Of a stretch of DNA of 64,000 nt, positions 42,825 through 51,616 are shown piece by piece. The translations under genes were made by a program, and so were the position numbers. A model generated the notes under the pieces. The model worked only from the letters and a program-made list of their open reading frames with translations. It made no database searches and was not told the origin of the DNA. Numbering within the stretch: the first letter of the stretch is position 1; each line of letters opens with the position of its first letter. The stretch comes from Methylocapsa aurea (GTDB taxonomy: Bacteria > Pseudomonadota > Alphaproteobacteria > Rhizobiales > Beijerinckiaceae), in assembly GCF_000746085.1 (NCBI RefSeq), contig NZ_JQKO01000010.1:1-64000 (forward strand). The letters are read 5' to 3'.

Positions 42825-45380
42825 GTGCGAATTCACTCAGCTGGCTCCGGCTTTGCGCTTCCGCCGCGTTTTTCGGCCTGGTTCGCGACGCGGGGCTGGA
42901 GCGCGCGGCCTCACCAGCTCGATCTCCTGCGCTGCGTCCGCGCCGGAACGAGCGCGCTTCTCATCGCGCCGACGGGCGCGGGCAAGACGCTCGCTGGATT
43001 CCTGCCAACCCTTGTCGATCTCGAACATCCGCCGAACCGGCGCGCGCTCCACACCCTCTATATCTCGCCTTTGAAGGCGCTGGCGGTGGACGTGAAGCGC
43101 AATCTCGAGACGCCGATCGCACAAATGGGTCTGGAGCTGCGGGTCGAGACGCGAACTGGAGATACGCCGGCCTCGAAGCGGGCGCGTCAGCGCCGCGATC
43201 CGCCCGACATCCTGCTGACGACGCCGGAACAGCTCGCCCTTCTCGTCGCAAGCGCCGATGCGCGGCATCTCTTCGCCTCGCTGCGTCACGTGGTTTTCGA
43301 TGAATTGCATGCGATCGCCGGCTCGAAGCGGGGCGATCTCTTGAGCCTTGGCTTCGCCAGATTGCGGCAAATTGCTCCCGGCCTGACTGCAATCGGCCTT
43401 TCGGCGACGGTGCGCGATCCCGATGAATTGCGCCGCTGGCTGGCGCCGCAGGGGAGGCCGGGCGCCGCCGCGGCGCTCATCCTCGCCGAGCCCGGCGCGC
43501 CGGCCGAGCTTTCGATTTTGGAGACGAAGGAGGATCTTCCCTGGGCCGGGCATAGCGCCCGCCATGCCTTGGGCGCCGTCTACGCCAAGATCAAAGCGGC
43601 GCGGTTGACGCTGGTTTTCGTCAATACGCGGGCCCAGGCGGAATTCATCTTCCAGGAGCTCTGGCGGCGCAATGACGATGGGCTGGCGATCGCGCTGCAT
43701 CATGGCTCGCTCGACGTCGCCCAGCGCCGCCGCGTCGAGGAGGCCATGGCGTCGGGCGGATTGAAGGCCGTCGTCTGCACCTCGACGCTCGATCTTGGCG
43801 TCGATTGGGGGGATGTCGATCTCGTCATCAATATTGGCGCGCCCAAAGGAGCGAGCCGCCTCGCGCAGCGGATCGGGCGCGCCAATCATCGCCTCGACGA
43901 ACCGTCCCGGGCGATTCTCGCGCCCGCCAATCGGTTCGAAATGCTCGAATGCCGCGCCGCCGTCGACGCCGCGCGGGAAGGGGCGCAGGATACATCCGAG
44001 GCGCGGGCAGGGGCGCTCGACGTCCTCTGCCAGCATATTCTTGGAATGGCTTGCGCCGAGCCATTCGACCCCGACGCCCTATTTGCCGAGGTCGCATCAG
44101 CGGCGCCCTACGCACAGCTCACGCGGGAAAATTTCGAGGCGGCGCTCAACTTTGCCGCCACGGGCGGCTATGCGCTGAAAACCTATGAGCGCTTCGCCAA
44201 GATCAAACGCATGAAAGATGGCCGCTGGCGGGTCGCCAATGGACGGGTCGCGCAATCCTACCGGATGAACATCGGGACGATCGTCGAGGCCGATATGCTG
44301 AAAGTCCGCCTCGTGCGCGGCGGCGCCAATCCCGCGACGGGCGTCTCCCCGCGCCCTCTCGGGCGCGGCGGCAGGGTGGTTGGCCAAATCGAGGACAGCT
44401 TCATCGAAATGCTGGCGCCGAAGGACACTTTCTTGTTCGGCGGCGAAATTTTGGCGCTCCAGGGCATAGTCGAAAACGAGGCCTTGGTGACGCGAACCCA
44501 TGCCGAGACGCCGAAAATTCCCTCCTACGCCGGCGGCAAGTTTCCGCTATCGACCTATCTCGCGATGCGGGTGCGCCGGCTCCTGGCCGATCCGCGCGAA
44601 TGGAGCGCCTTGCCGGAGGAGGTCGCGCATTGGCTGGAGCTGCAAAAGCAGCGTTCGGCGCTTCCAGGCGAGGACAATCTTCTCGTCGAGACCTTTCCGC
44701 GCGGGGAGAGATTTTATCTTGCGCTCTATCCTTTTGAGGGAAGGCTGGCCCATACGACGCTCGGCATGCTCCTGACCCGCCGGATGGAGCGGGCCGGGCT
44801 GAAGCCGCTCGGCTTTGTCGCCAATGATTACGCGCTTTGCGTCTGGTCCATGACCGATATCGGCGCGCTTTGCGCCAAGCGGCTCCTGCGCCTCGACGAT
44901 CTTCTCGGCGAGGACATGCTTGGCGACGATCTCGAGGAATGGCTGCTCGACTCAAGCCTGATGAAGCGGACCTTTCGCAATTGTGCGATTATTTCAGGGT
45001 TGATCGAACGCAATTTTCCGGGGCGGGAAAAATCCGGGCGCCAGGTGCGGATTTCGACCGACCTCATCTATAATGTTCTGCTCCGGCACGAGCCGGACCA
45101 TATTCTTCTGCGGGCCGCGCGAGCGGATGCGGCGACCGGCCTTCTCGACATCGAGCGCCTGGCCCAGATGCTGTCCCGCGTGCAGGGGAAAATCCTGCAT
45201 GTGGCGCTCGATCGCGTCTCGCCCCTCGCGACGCCGGTCATGCTCGAAATCGGCCGCGAATCGGTCTATGGCGAAGCGCAGGACGCAATTCTCGCGGAAG
45301 CGGCTGAAACGCTTGTGGAGGAAGTGATGGCGGAGCCAGCGATCGGGGCAAGCCGCGGGCGCGCGAAGGGCGCCCCCTGA
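42825..45380 (+). CDS. Ligase-associated DEXH-box helicase (Lhr-core type)
   Basis: 851 residues if GTG at 42825 is used; ATG at 42777 would add 16 residues and overlap the preceding gene, so the start is unsure. The helicase motifs are clear: Q-motif region RPHQLDLLRCVRAGTSALLI, Walker A APTGAGKTLAGF, DExH box VVFDELHAIAGSKRGD, SAT in GLSATVRDP, and motif VI RLAQRIGRANHRLDEP. The Lhr-core winged-helix and DUF4062-like C-terminal parts follow. In Pseudomonas putida Lhr-core is a 3'-5' helicase encoded with ligase, MBL nuclease and MPE endonuclease. The same role is inferred. Confidence 0.95.
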   Translation: MRIHSAGSGFALPPRFSAWFATRGWSARPHQLDLLRCVRAGTSALLIAPTGAGKTLAGFLPTLVDLEHPPNRRALHTLYISPLKALAVDVKRNLETPIAQMGLELRVETRTGDTPASKRARQRRDPPDILLTTPEQLALLVASADARHLFASLRHVVFDELHAIAGSKRGDLLSLGFARLRQIAPGLTAIGLSATVRDPDELRRWLAPQGRPGAAAALILAEPGAPAELSILETKEDLPWAGHSARHALGAVYAKIKAARLTLVFVNTRAQAEFIFQELWRRNDDGLAIALHHGSLDVAQRRRVEEAMASGGLKAVVCTSTLDLGVDWGDVDLVINIGAPKGASRLAQRIGRANHRLDEPSRAILAPANRFEMLECRAAVDAAREGAQDTSEARAGALDVLCQHILGMACAEPFDPDALFAEVASAAPYAQLTRENFEAALNFAATGGYALKTYERFAKIKRMKDGRWRVANGRVAQSYRMNIGTIVEADMLKVRLVRGGANPATGVSPRPLGRGGRVVGQIEDSFIEMLAPKDTFLFGGEILALQGIVENEALVTRTHAETPKIPSYAGGKFPLSTYLAMRVRRLLADPREWSALPEEVAHWLELQKQRSALPGEDNLLVETFPRGERFYLALYPFEGRLAHTTLGMLLTRRMERAGLKPLGFVANDYALCVWSMTDIGALCAKRLLRLDDLLGEDMLGDDLEEWLLDSSLMKRTFRNCAIISGLIERNFPGREKSGRQVRISTDLIYNVLLRHEPDHILLRAARADAATGLLDIERLAQMLSRVQGKILHVALDRVSPLATPVMLEIGRESVYGEAQDAILAEAAETLVEEVMAEPAIGASRGRAKGAP

Positions 45381-45382
45381 CA

Positions 45383-46093
45383 ATGTTCGGCGCTGCGCCC
45401 AAGCTTTCCCGGCCGCCCTCGATGCTGCGCGTGGCCGACGCGGATTTCATCGCCGATCCGGCAGGGGCGCTGTTCTGGCCGGAGGAACGGCTTCTCATCG
45501 TCGCCGACCTTCACTTCGAGAAAGGTTCGGCCTTCGCCGCGCGGGGCGCCTTTCTGCCTCCCTATGATACCGCCGCGACGCTCAAGGCGCTGGCCCGGCT
45601 TATCGGCGCCTATCAACCGCGGCGCGTTGTAGCGCTCGGCGATTCATTTCATGATTCCCTCGCCGGCGAACGCCTCCATCCGCAAGATCGGGCCATGATC
45701 GGCTCCTTGCAGCAAGGGCGCGAATGGATCTGGATCGCCGGCAATCATGACCGGGATCTGCCCGGGGGACTGGAGGGCGATGCGCAAGAGGAGCTGGCGA
45801 TCGGCGCGGTCATCTTCCGGCATGAACCGCGCGCGGGATCTTCGCTGGGCGAGATCGCAGGGCATCTTCATCCCGTCGCCAAGGTCGCCGGCCGGGCGGG
45901 GTCGGTCCGGCGCCGCTGTTTCGTCAGCGGTGGCGGGCGCTGCGTCATGCCCGCGTTTGGCGCATATGCCGGAGGCCTCAACCTTTGCGACCCGGCGTTC
46001 GAGCCATTGTTTGGCGGGCGCGACCGGCTCGCCCATGTGATGGGCCGCGACGAGGTCTACGCGGTGCCGCATCGGCGCTGCGCTCCCGATTGA
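45383..46093 (+). CDS. pdeM: Ligase-associated metallophosphoesterase PdeM (MPE-type endonuclease)
   Basis: 236 residues starting two bases after the helicase stop. The calcineurin-like metal site is seen in LIVADLHFEKGSAFAARG, VALGDSFHDS, WIAGNHDRDLPGG and EIAGHLHPVAKVAGRAG. The homologue in Pseudomonas putida (MPE) is a manganese-dependent single-strand DNA endonuclease. It completes the four-gene repair set. A perfect stem-loop follows the gene. Confidence 0.95.
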   Translation: MFGAAPKLSRPPSMLRVADADFIADPAGALFWPEERLLIVADLHFEKGSAFAARGAFLPPYDTAATLKALARLIGAYQPRRVVALGDSFHDSLAGERLHPQDRAMIGSLQQGREWIWIAGNHDRDLPGGLEGDAQEELAIGAVIFRHEPRAGSSLGEIAGHLHPVAKVAGRAGSVRRRCFVSGGGRCVMPAFGAYAGGLNLCDPAFEPLFGGRDRLAHVMGRDEVYAVPHRRCAPD

Positions 46094-46106
46094 GCCGCCT
46101 GCGAAC

Positions 46107-46127
46107 GATCCGCGCTTACCGCGGATC
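46107..46127. terminator. Perfect hairpin downstream of pdeM
   Basis: GATCCGCG (46107-46114), loop CTTAC, CGCGGATC (46120-46127). It lies 14 bases after the pdeM stop and could terminate or stabilise the transcript. No T-run follows, so rho-independent termination is uncertain. Confidence 0.5.
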
Positions 46128-46195
46128 AGGACACTCAATCTCCTTTTAACGTCAGTCCCGTTCTACTTGATGGCCTGCGCGATTTTTGCGTATCC

Positions 46196-46265
46196 GCTCT
46201 AATCCATTGAATCTGAGCGATTCCTTCCCGATCAGATGATTTCATCTGATCGGGAAGCGTTCTAA
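46196..46265. repeat. Palindromic repeat at the 3' end of the PodJ-like gene
   Basis: Contains ATCTGAGCGATTCCTTCCCG and GATCAGATGATTTCATCTGA followed by TCGGGAAGCGTTCTAA. It matches the third module at 37670-37717 and the first at 53406-53460. The stop codon of the neighbouring gene (46262-46264) is in its edge. Confidence 0.85.
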
Positions 46266-49200
46266 AGCCCGGACACCTTCGGCCTGACCGCATTCGGCGT
46301 AGCGGGAGACCCCGCGGCATTCACGCCGGCTTGAGCAGAGTCGGGTTCGTTCGCCGCTTGAATAGCAGGAAGCGGCCGGAACGCTTCGGCGGAGGTCTTG
46401 GCGGCGGCAAGATCGGCGGCGGCAAGTTTGGCGCCGACATCGTCGCGTTTGCGGATGGCTTCGGCGTCGCCATCGGCCGCGACAATCGCAAACCATGCAT
46501 AGGAGCGGGCGAGGTCTTGCGGAACGCCGAGGCCGCGCGAAAACAGAACCGCGAGGTTGAACTGGCTGTCGCGCACTCCGAATTCGGCGGCCTTGCCGAA
46601 CCAGAAGGCGGCGGTCTGGTAATCCGGCCGTCCGTTCGCGCCGTCGGCGGCGAGGACGCCGAGATTATGCATCGCCCGCGTGTTGCCCTGTTCCGCCGCC
46701 GCCCGATATAAAATCTCCGCCTGCGCGAGATCGCGCGCAACGCCGAGTCCCTTTTCATAAAGGACCGCAAGCCGGTATTGAGCGGCCGCAAATCCCTGCT
46801 GCGCTGCCCTCTCATACCATCGGGCGGCCTGTTGCAGGTCGCGCGGCCGCTCGCGGCCTTCAGCAAACCGAAGCGCCAGCTCGAATTGCGCCGCCGCATC
46901 GCCCGCTTCGGCGCTGTCGCGCGGATCTTCGCTTGCCGCCGTCGGTTGGCGCGCCGCCGGCGCCTGGGGAGGGTAGGGGGCGGCCGCCGCAACCGTCGCC
47001 GGAGAATTTGGAGGCGAGGAAGTTGCCAGCATGGGATTTGTTGACGAAGCGCCCGCTAGGTTGGCTGCTGCGGCGTCCCGGCGCGCGGCGTCGCTGCGGC
47101 CCAAGGCGCCTGCGACGATAGGCGCGCTGCCCGCAATGGCTTTCCGCGCCGGAGTCGCGTCGCCGGAGGGCGCAGCGCCGCTTATCGGCGCCAGCGCTTG
47201 CGGCGGTTCCAGTCCGAAAGGATCGAGCAGGCCGGGAATGGCGTTTTGCGCGATCGGCGACCTCGCCGCGCTGGCGATTGGCGGATCATTCGCCGGAGCC
47301 TTGCTTTCAGGCCCGGGCGCTGTGTCGCCGCGCACGAGGCCTTTGCCCAATAGCTTCAAGAAAGCGGGCGCGATGTCGTTGGCTGGCCTATCCGCAAGCG
47401 TTCTCGCCACGGCATAGACGCCAATGGCGAGAAACAATGCGGTCAGGCTCAAAAGAAGAGGCCGCTTGTGCGCGCGGTAAAAGCGGCGCGTTTGCCGCAG
47501 CAGGCCATGGTCTGTTTCGGCTGCGCCCTCGACGGCAGGATCTTGGAGCGGGTTGGTCGCTTCGGACGCCGCCATCTGAGCCGCTTGCGCCGCGCGGCGC
47601 GCGGCGGCGATGAAATCGGCGCGGCCGCCGCCGTTGCCATCAAGGCCATGGGCGAGCGTTGCGCCCGCGCGCGGCTCGCTTTTCTGACGCCGCCGCTGCG
47701 GAAGTCCGCTGCCGGGCTCAATCAAATAGTCGGCGGCCTCGGCAATCCTGACGCCATGCGCTGGAGCATTCCCGGTCGAAAACGCCTCGGCAGCCGCAAC
47801 GCCATCGCGCCCGGGGGCTCCGGTCGCGGCAGGGTCTCCCTGTTTAAGGGCGCCGGCTCTGGCGGCATCGGTTTGGGAGAAGTTATCTCGCCGGGGCGCA
47901 AAGATCGGCGCAAGACCAGGCCCTAGCAGCGGGCCGAGATGGCTGGGACGCATCTCGCCGAGATCGGTCTCGAGTTTGGCGAGGCGATCGGCGACTTTTC
48001 CGACGGTTTCCTGGACTGCGGTCAACGTCAGATGGATGCGCCTGTCGGCTTCTTCCTGCGAGGCGCGAAGCTCGGCGATCTCGCGCGCGACAGCCGGCTC
48101 GTGATCGACGCTGTTTGCGCGCCGGTCGCCTCCATGCGCTCCGGTCTCGGCCGCGCGGTCGCCCGCGGCAGTTCGCGCAGCTTCAGCGGCTTCGCAAGCG
48201 GTGCGCCGGGTCTCCTCGATCTGGGCGAACAGGGCGGCGATCGATTGTTCGAGCGCGGTCAGCGAAGCGAAGCCCTTATCGGCGCGGTCGAGCCGTTCGA
48301 CGACCTTTGCCATCTCGCGCTCCAGCGCTTCGACGGCCAAATTCATCGGATTTCGCTCGCGTCCAGCGCCCATTTTTTCGGCGAGGGAGCCGACCAGTTC
48401 CTTGAGTGCGCCGGTCTCGTTCGAGGCCGCGGTCAATCCGGCCTCGAACCGAGCGGTGAGTTGCCGCTGGGTGGCCTCGATATGGCGCGAAAGCGCATCG
48501 AACTGGCTTGGGTCGTTCGTCCTTGCGATCGCTTCCTCGGCCTTGCTTGTCAAGGCATTGAGTCTGGCTTCGAGCGCCTGCAGCGCGGCAGCGCGGGCCG
48601 GATCCTTGAGCAGGGTCAGGATTTCATTGGTCACTTCGCCAAAACTCTCGCGGCCCTGGTCCGGGCCCCCGCGGCTTTGGCTTCCTAAACTCTCGGCGAG
48701 TTTCGCGACCTGTCGTTCGATCTTGTCGGTTGGCGAGGGCCGCGCCGCCAACGCGGCCAACGACTCGCGAATTTCTTCCGTCTGTCTCTGCATGCGCGTG
48801 AAGGCGGCGGGATCGATGCCGGGTTTGCCCAGATCGTTGAGCCTTTCACTGAGCGCCTTGATTTCGCGCTCCATTCGCTCGATTGGCGAAGGCTGATCGA
48901 TTCTTGCGATGGAAGCCTGAAAGTCGCGGGCGAGGCGATCGAATCGCTCCGGCGAATTAGGGCGGGTATCTTCATCGCGCAGGGTTTCGACGCGCGCGTT
49001 CAATGCGCTGATCGCTGTTTCGAGAGCGGCGACGGCATTCGGCGGCAGCGCATCCTGGGCATCTTCCCGCACATGCTCGACTTCGGCGTCGCGAACCCCC
49101 TCACTCCTGTGCGGGGGCAGATGCGTGGCGCCACGGCACATATTGTCGAGCTTTCTGGCCAGTTCGGCAATATGATTTTGCGTGTCAATTAAGACCGGCG

Positions 49201-49807
49201 CATCGCTCGGCCGCCGGACAGGGTTCGCGCCCGTCGCGCCTTGCGCGGCCGAATTGAGGCGGGAAAGGAGACCGGACCTGAACGGAAAAGACGCCTCTTT
49301 GGACGTTGTGAGTACCGGGTCTTGGCCCGGTGCGCCGGCCGGCGCGGCGGCCGCTTCCGCTACCGAGATGTCCGCCGCAAAGGCGCCCGGCGGATTGGAG
49401 CTAGGCTTCATGGCCGGCCCGCGGCGGCGCGCGACGGCCTGAAGCCGAGCTTCGAGCTCTTTCAACGCGCTTTTAAGCGCCGCGTCGTCAGGATCGCTTC
49501 GCTCGCGCAGACGGATCTCCAATTCGTCCAACCTGCGGGACAGGTTGGCGAAAGATTCCCATTCGGCGTCCCGCCTAGCCTCGCTATTGTTGGCGGCGGC
49601 GGTTCCCTCAGTTTCGGCGCAGCCTGCCGAGCACTGCTTCAAGGCGGCGATGGCGCTCAAAAGCAGCGCGGTTTCATCGGCGGCGTCGCGCGCTTGGGCG
49701 CGTGCTTGAGGAAGGTCGCCTTGGGCAATATCGACGCTTGCTCGACGCATTCTGGCATCTTCCGCGGGCGCCGCGGCGGCGCGCTTTGTTCCTTCCGTGC
49801 GGCTCAT
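46262..49807 (-). CDS. PodJ-like polarity protein with Sel1 repeats
   Basis: 1181 residues. The N-terminal 750 residues are Ala/Glu/Arg-rich with long predicted coiled coils (for example ALEREMAKVVERLDRADKGF, and LTALEQSIAALFAQIEETRR). One membrane helix is at about 805-825 (RPLLLSLTALFLAIGVYAVA). The periplasmic part has a Pro/Ala-rich linker and then four Sel1-like repeats (DAAAQFELALRFAEGRERPR, AAAQYRLAVLYEKGLGVARD, TRAMHNLGVLAADGANGRPD, RDSQFNLAVLFSRGLGVPQD). This is the domain order of Caulobacter PodJ and its PodJL relatives, minus a recognisable C-terminal peptidoglycan-binding domain. It probably marks a cell pole. Its stop codon lies in a repeat. Confidence 0.85.
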   Translation of the reverse strand: MSRTEGTKRAAAAPAEDARMRRASVDIAQGDLPQARAQARDAADETALLLSAIAALKQCSAGCAETEGTAAANNSEARRDAEWESFANLSRRLDELEIRLRERSDPDDAALKSALKELEARLQAVARRRGPAMKPSSNPPGAFAADISVAEAAAAPAGAPGQDPVLTTSKEASFPFRSGLLSRLNSAAQGATGANPVRRPSDAPVLIDTQNHIAELARKLDNMCRGATHLPPHRSEGVRDAEVEHVREDAQDALPPNAVAALETAISALNARVETLRDEDTRPNSPERFDRLARDFQASIARIDQPSPIERMEREIKALSERLNDLGKPGIDPAAFTRMQRQTEEIRESLAALAARPSPTDKIERQVAKLAESLGSQSRGGPDQGRESFGEVTNEILTLLKDPARAAALQALEARLNALTSKAEEAIARTNDPSQFDALSRHIEATQRQLTARFEAGLTAASNETGALKELVGSLAEKMGAGRERNPMNLAVEALEREMAKVVERLDRADKGFASLTALEQSIAALFAQIEETRRTACEAAEAARTAAGDRAAETGAHGGDRRANSVDHEPAVAREIAELRASQEEADRRIHLTLTAVQETVGKVADRLAKLETDLGEMRPSHLGPLLGPGLAPIFAPRRDNFSQTDAARAGALKQGDPAATGAPGRDGVAAAEAFSTGNAPAHGVRIAEAADYLIEPGSGLPQRRRQKSEPRAGATLAHGLDGNGGGRADFIAAARRAAQAAQMAASEATNPLQDPAVEGAAETDHGLLRQTRRFYRAHKRPLLLSLTALFLAIGVYAVARTLADRPANDIAPAFLKLLGKGLVRGDTAPGPESKAPANDPPIASAARSPIAQNAIPGLLDPFGLEPPQALAPISGAAPSGDATPARKAIAGSAPIVAGALGRSDAARRDAAAANLAGASSTNPMLATSSPPNSPATVAAAAPYPPQAPAARQPTAASEDPRDSAEAGDAAAQFELALRFAEGRERPRDLQQAARWYERAAQQGFAAAQYRLAVLYEKGLGVARDLAQAEILYRAAAEQGNTRAMHNLGVLAADGANGRPDYQTAAFWFGKAAEFGVRDSQFNLAVLFSRGLGVPQDLARSYAWFAIVAADGDAEAIRKRDDVGAKLAAADLAAAKTSAEAFRPLPAIQAANEPDSAQAGVNAAGSPATPNAVRPKVSGL

Positions 49808-50064
49808 GCGGGCAGCATCGTCAATGAGCCTGTGCTGGTCAAACGGCGCGGGATGGCGACGTCCGGCGCAATGGCGCGGCAGTGGTTGGCCCCGGCGCCG
49901 ATCACATGCTCGGCCCGCTGTCCAACAGCCCGTTCGGCCTGGACCTCGCGAAGTTTTTCCATGCTTGCCGACCGCGCCACTTTCCTCGACTTCCGTGCTG
50001 CTTCTCGAACATTGCCGCCGGCCTCTATCAGGCTTTTGACGCTTTCAGCGATTGCCTTGTTCAT
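49804..50064 (-). CDS. Possible small protein upstream of the PodJ-like gene
   Basis: 86 residues. The only support is that its stop overlaps the PodJ-like start by four bases (ATGA) and that its first half has a plausible helical composition (MNKAIAESVKSLIEAGGNVR, EAARKSRKVARSASMEKLRE). No family recognised, and the second half resembles noise. It may be a leader that couples translation, or not a gene at all. Confidence 0.35.
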   Translation of the reverse strand: MNKAIAESVKSLIEAGGNVREAARKSRKVARSASMEKLREVQAERAVGQRAEHVIGAGANHCRAIAPDVAIPRRLTSTGSLTMLPA

Positions 50065-50348
50065 GATCCTGTCCGGTCCGGCCGCCTCCCTATGCTCTTG
50101 CGCCTCTGCATCAAGGCGGCTCCAGAGCGGGGGGAAACGTCACTCGCCGAATCGGGCCAAGCCATCTTGGCGCGCCATCGCTGAGACATTCGAAGCCCCC
50201 GGTAAACAATGCGTTAAGCGTGGCCCGCCGCAACTCAGACCGACTGGCCATGCAGGTTGTATTTCCATTTATACACTTTTTAGTTGCAATGTCTCGCGGA
50301 TTTCCCTAAATTTTTTCGGTCGAGGTTAAATTTGGAATCGGAGGGTGA

Positions 50349-50933
50349 TTGGGCATGGACACCAACCCAGCGCATGAAAAGGATTATCATTCACAGGACA
50401 GTTTGGCGCGGGCCCAACCCAAGCACGAGCCGCGCTCGCGAGCCGCGCGATCGCGCGGCTCGGACATGAATGATGGCGAGGCGCAAACGCCCAAATCGCA
50501 GGAGCGCCGGAGCACGATTCGGGAGATGGCGAGCGACTTCGGCGTCAGCATCCGAACGCTTCGATTCTACGAGGACCGCGGCCTTCTGCATCCCCGGCGG
50601 GTGGGCACGGCGCGCCAATATGGCCCGCGCGATAGGCTTTATCTCAAGATGATTCTCAAAGGGAAACAGTTAGGTTTCACCTTGTCCGAGATCCACGACA
50701 TCTTGGCCAATCGCGTAGATGTGTTGAATCCGCAGCGCAATTTGCTGGACCCGGACCTGAACGATATGGATTTTGAGGTATTGAACCTGGAAATGGGTCT
50801 GCCTCCCGAGCAGATCCTCGCCCAGATCAGCCATCTCGAACGCCAACGCAAGGAACTCGATGAGGCAATCATTGCCTTGCGCAATGCGCATCGGCGCCTT
50901 CTTGAATCGCCGTGTCGCGCAGCTGCATCATGA
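50349..50933 (+). CDS. MerR-family transcriptional regulator
   Basis: 194 residues from 50349; a later ATG at 50466 (MNDGEAQTPKSQERR) would give 155 and is also possible. The first 50 residues are charged and probably disordered. The MerR winged helix is at about 55-120 (STIREMASDFGVSIRTLRFY, EDRGLLHPRR, RLYLKMILKGKQLGFTLSEI). A C-terminal coiled coil (AQISHLERQRKELDEAIIAL) serves for dimerisation. No effector cysteines are seen. Its place just before acyl-CoA dehydrogenase, thiolase and fadB-like genes suggests that it controls them, as do similar MerR proteins in related bacteria. Confidence 0.88.
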   Translation: MGMDTNPAHEKDYHSQDSLARAQPKHEPRSRAARSRGSDMNDGEAQTPKSQERRSTIREMASDFGVSIRTLRFYEDRGLLHPRRVGTARQYGPRDRLYLKMILKGKQLGFTLSEIHDILANRVDVLNPQRNLLDPDLNDMDFEVLNLEMGLPPEQILAQISHLERQRKELDEAIIALRNAHRRLLESPCRAAAS

Positions 50934-51616
50934 CCTTCGCCCGCCTCAAAGCGATTGTGCGCTGAGGCGGATGTTTTCCAGCTCCTGGCCTGAGATCGGG
51001 CTGGGAGAATCCGTCCAGCGAAACAAAGCCAGGCGCGCGCGCAATTGCGCCGTGCGACCAAAAGAGCTGAGCCCTTTCTCAGTCCTTCGGATCTGAAAGC
51101 GTCTGCCAGTCGGACTGAGGCGTTGTGGCGCCCTTGGACCTTTCGGACACGGACCTAGAGCGCTTCCCGATCGGATGGACTCATCTAATTGAAAATGAGC
51201 CGCTCAAAATCAAAGGGTTAGAGTATGTTCTGATCGAAAAAGTCGATCGACTTTTTCGATCAGAACATACTCTAACGCGCCCAAACGCGACTCGCTGCCG
51301 GTTTGGAATCTTGATCTTTGGACGCGCCGGAGCGGTTGGTGGGTTCCGACTCGGCGCATGTTCAAAGACTTTGCGCTTCCGACGTCGTGCCGCCGAGTCG
51401 GCGTCTCAAGCGTTGGGAGAATACGCGGGGCAGGGCGGAAAACCGAGCCAGATCGCTGCATCGGCGCGCCGCCTTCGCTATGCAAATAGGAACCGGAATC
51501 TTGCCGAGTGAGGGAATTGCCCATATGTAACCTACTGCGAGCCTAAAGCTCTCGCCGGGTGGATTGCCCTTTTCGCCAAGGCCCACGCTCCAACACTAGT
51601 GCCGGGAAGGCGTTCG
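50934..51616. other. Long intergenic region between the MerR gene and the acyl-CoA dehydrogenase gene
   Basis: 683 bases, no credible gene. It contains the repeat and perfect palindrome described separately (51155-51276) and should carry the promoter of the beta-oxidation genes. I found no clear MerR-type dyad with a 19-base promoter spacer by eye. Confidence 0.5.
51155..51276. repeat. Composite palindromic repeat with a perfect 60-bp palindrome
   Basis: First module: CTAGAGCGCTTCCCGATCGG to GAGCCGCTC. Second: 51217-51276 is a perfect palindrome of 30-base arms without a loop, starting GTTAGAGTATGTTCTGATCG and ending with the exact reverse complement. The centre is GTCGATCGAC. Its outer part matches the end modules seen at 6256, 29415 and 58350-58399. 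Confidence 0.95.

Noticed and set aside
42837-44036. Minus-strand ORF of 399 residues
   Set aside because: Antisense shadow of the Lhr-like helicase.
37930-46093. The ligase/exonuclease/helicase/PdeM set as a new defence system
   Set aside because: All four families are already described together as a ligase-associated DNA repair cluster; only the split arrangement is notable.
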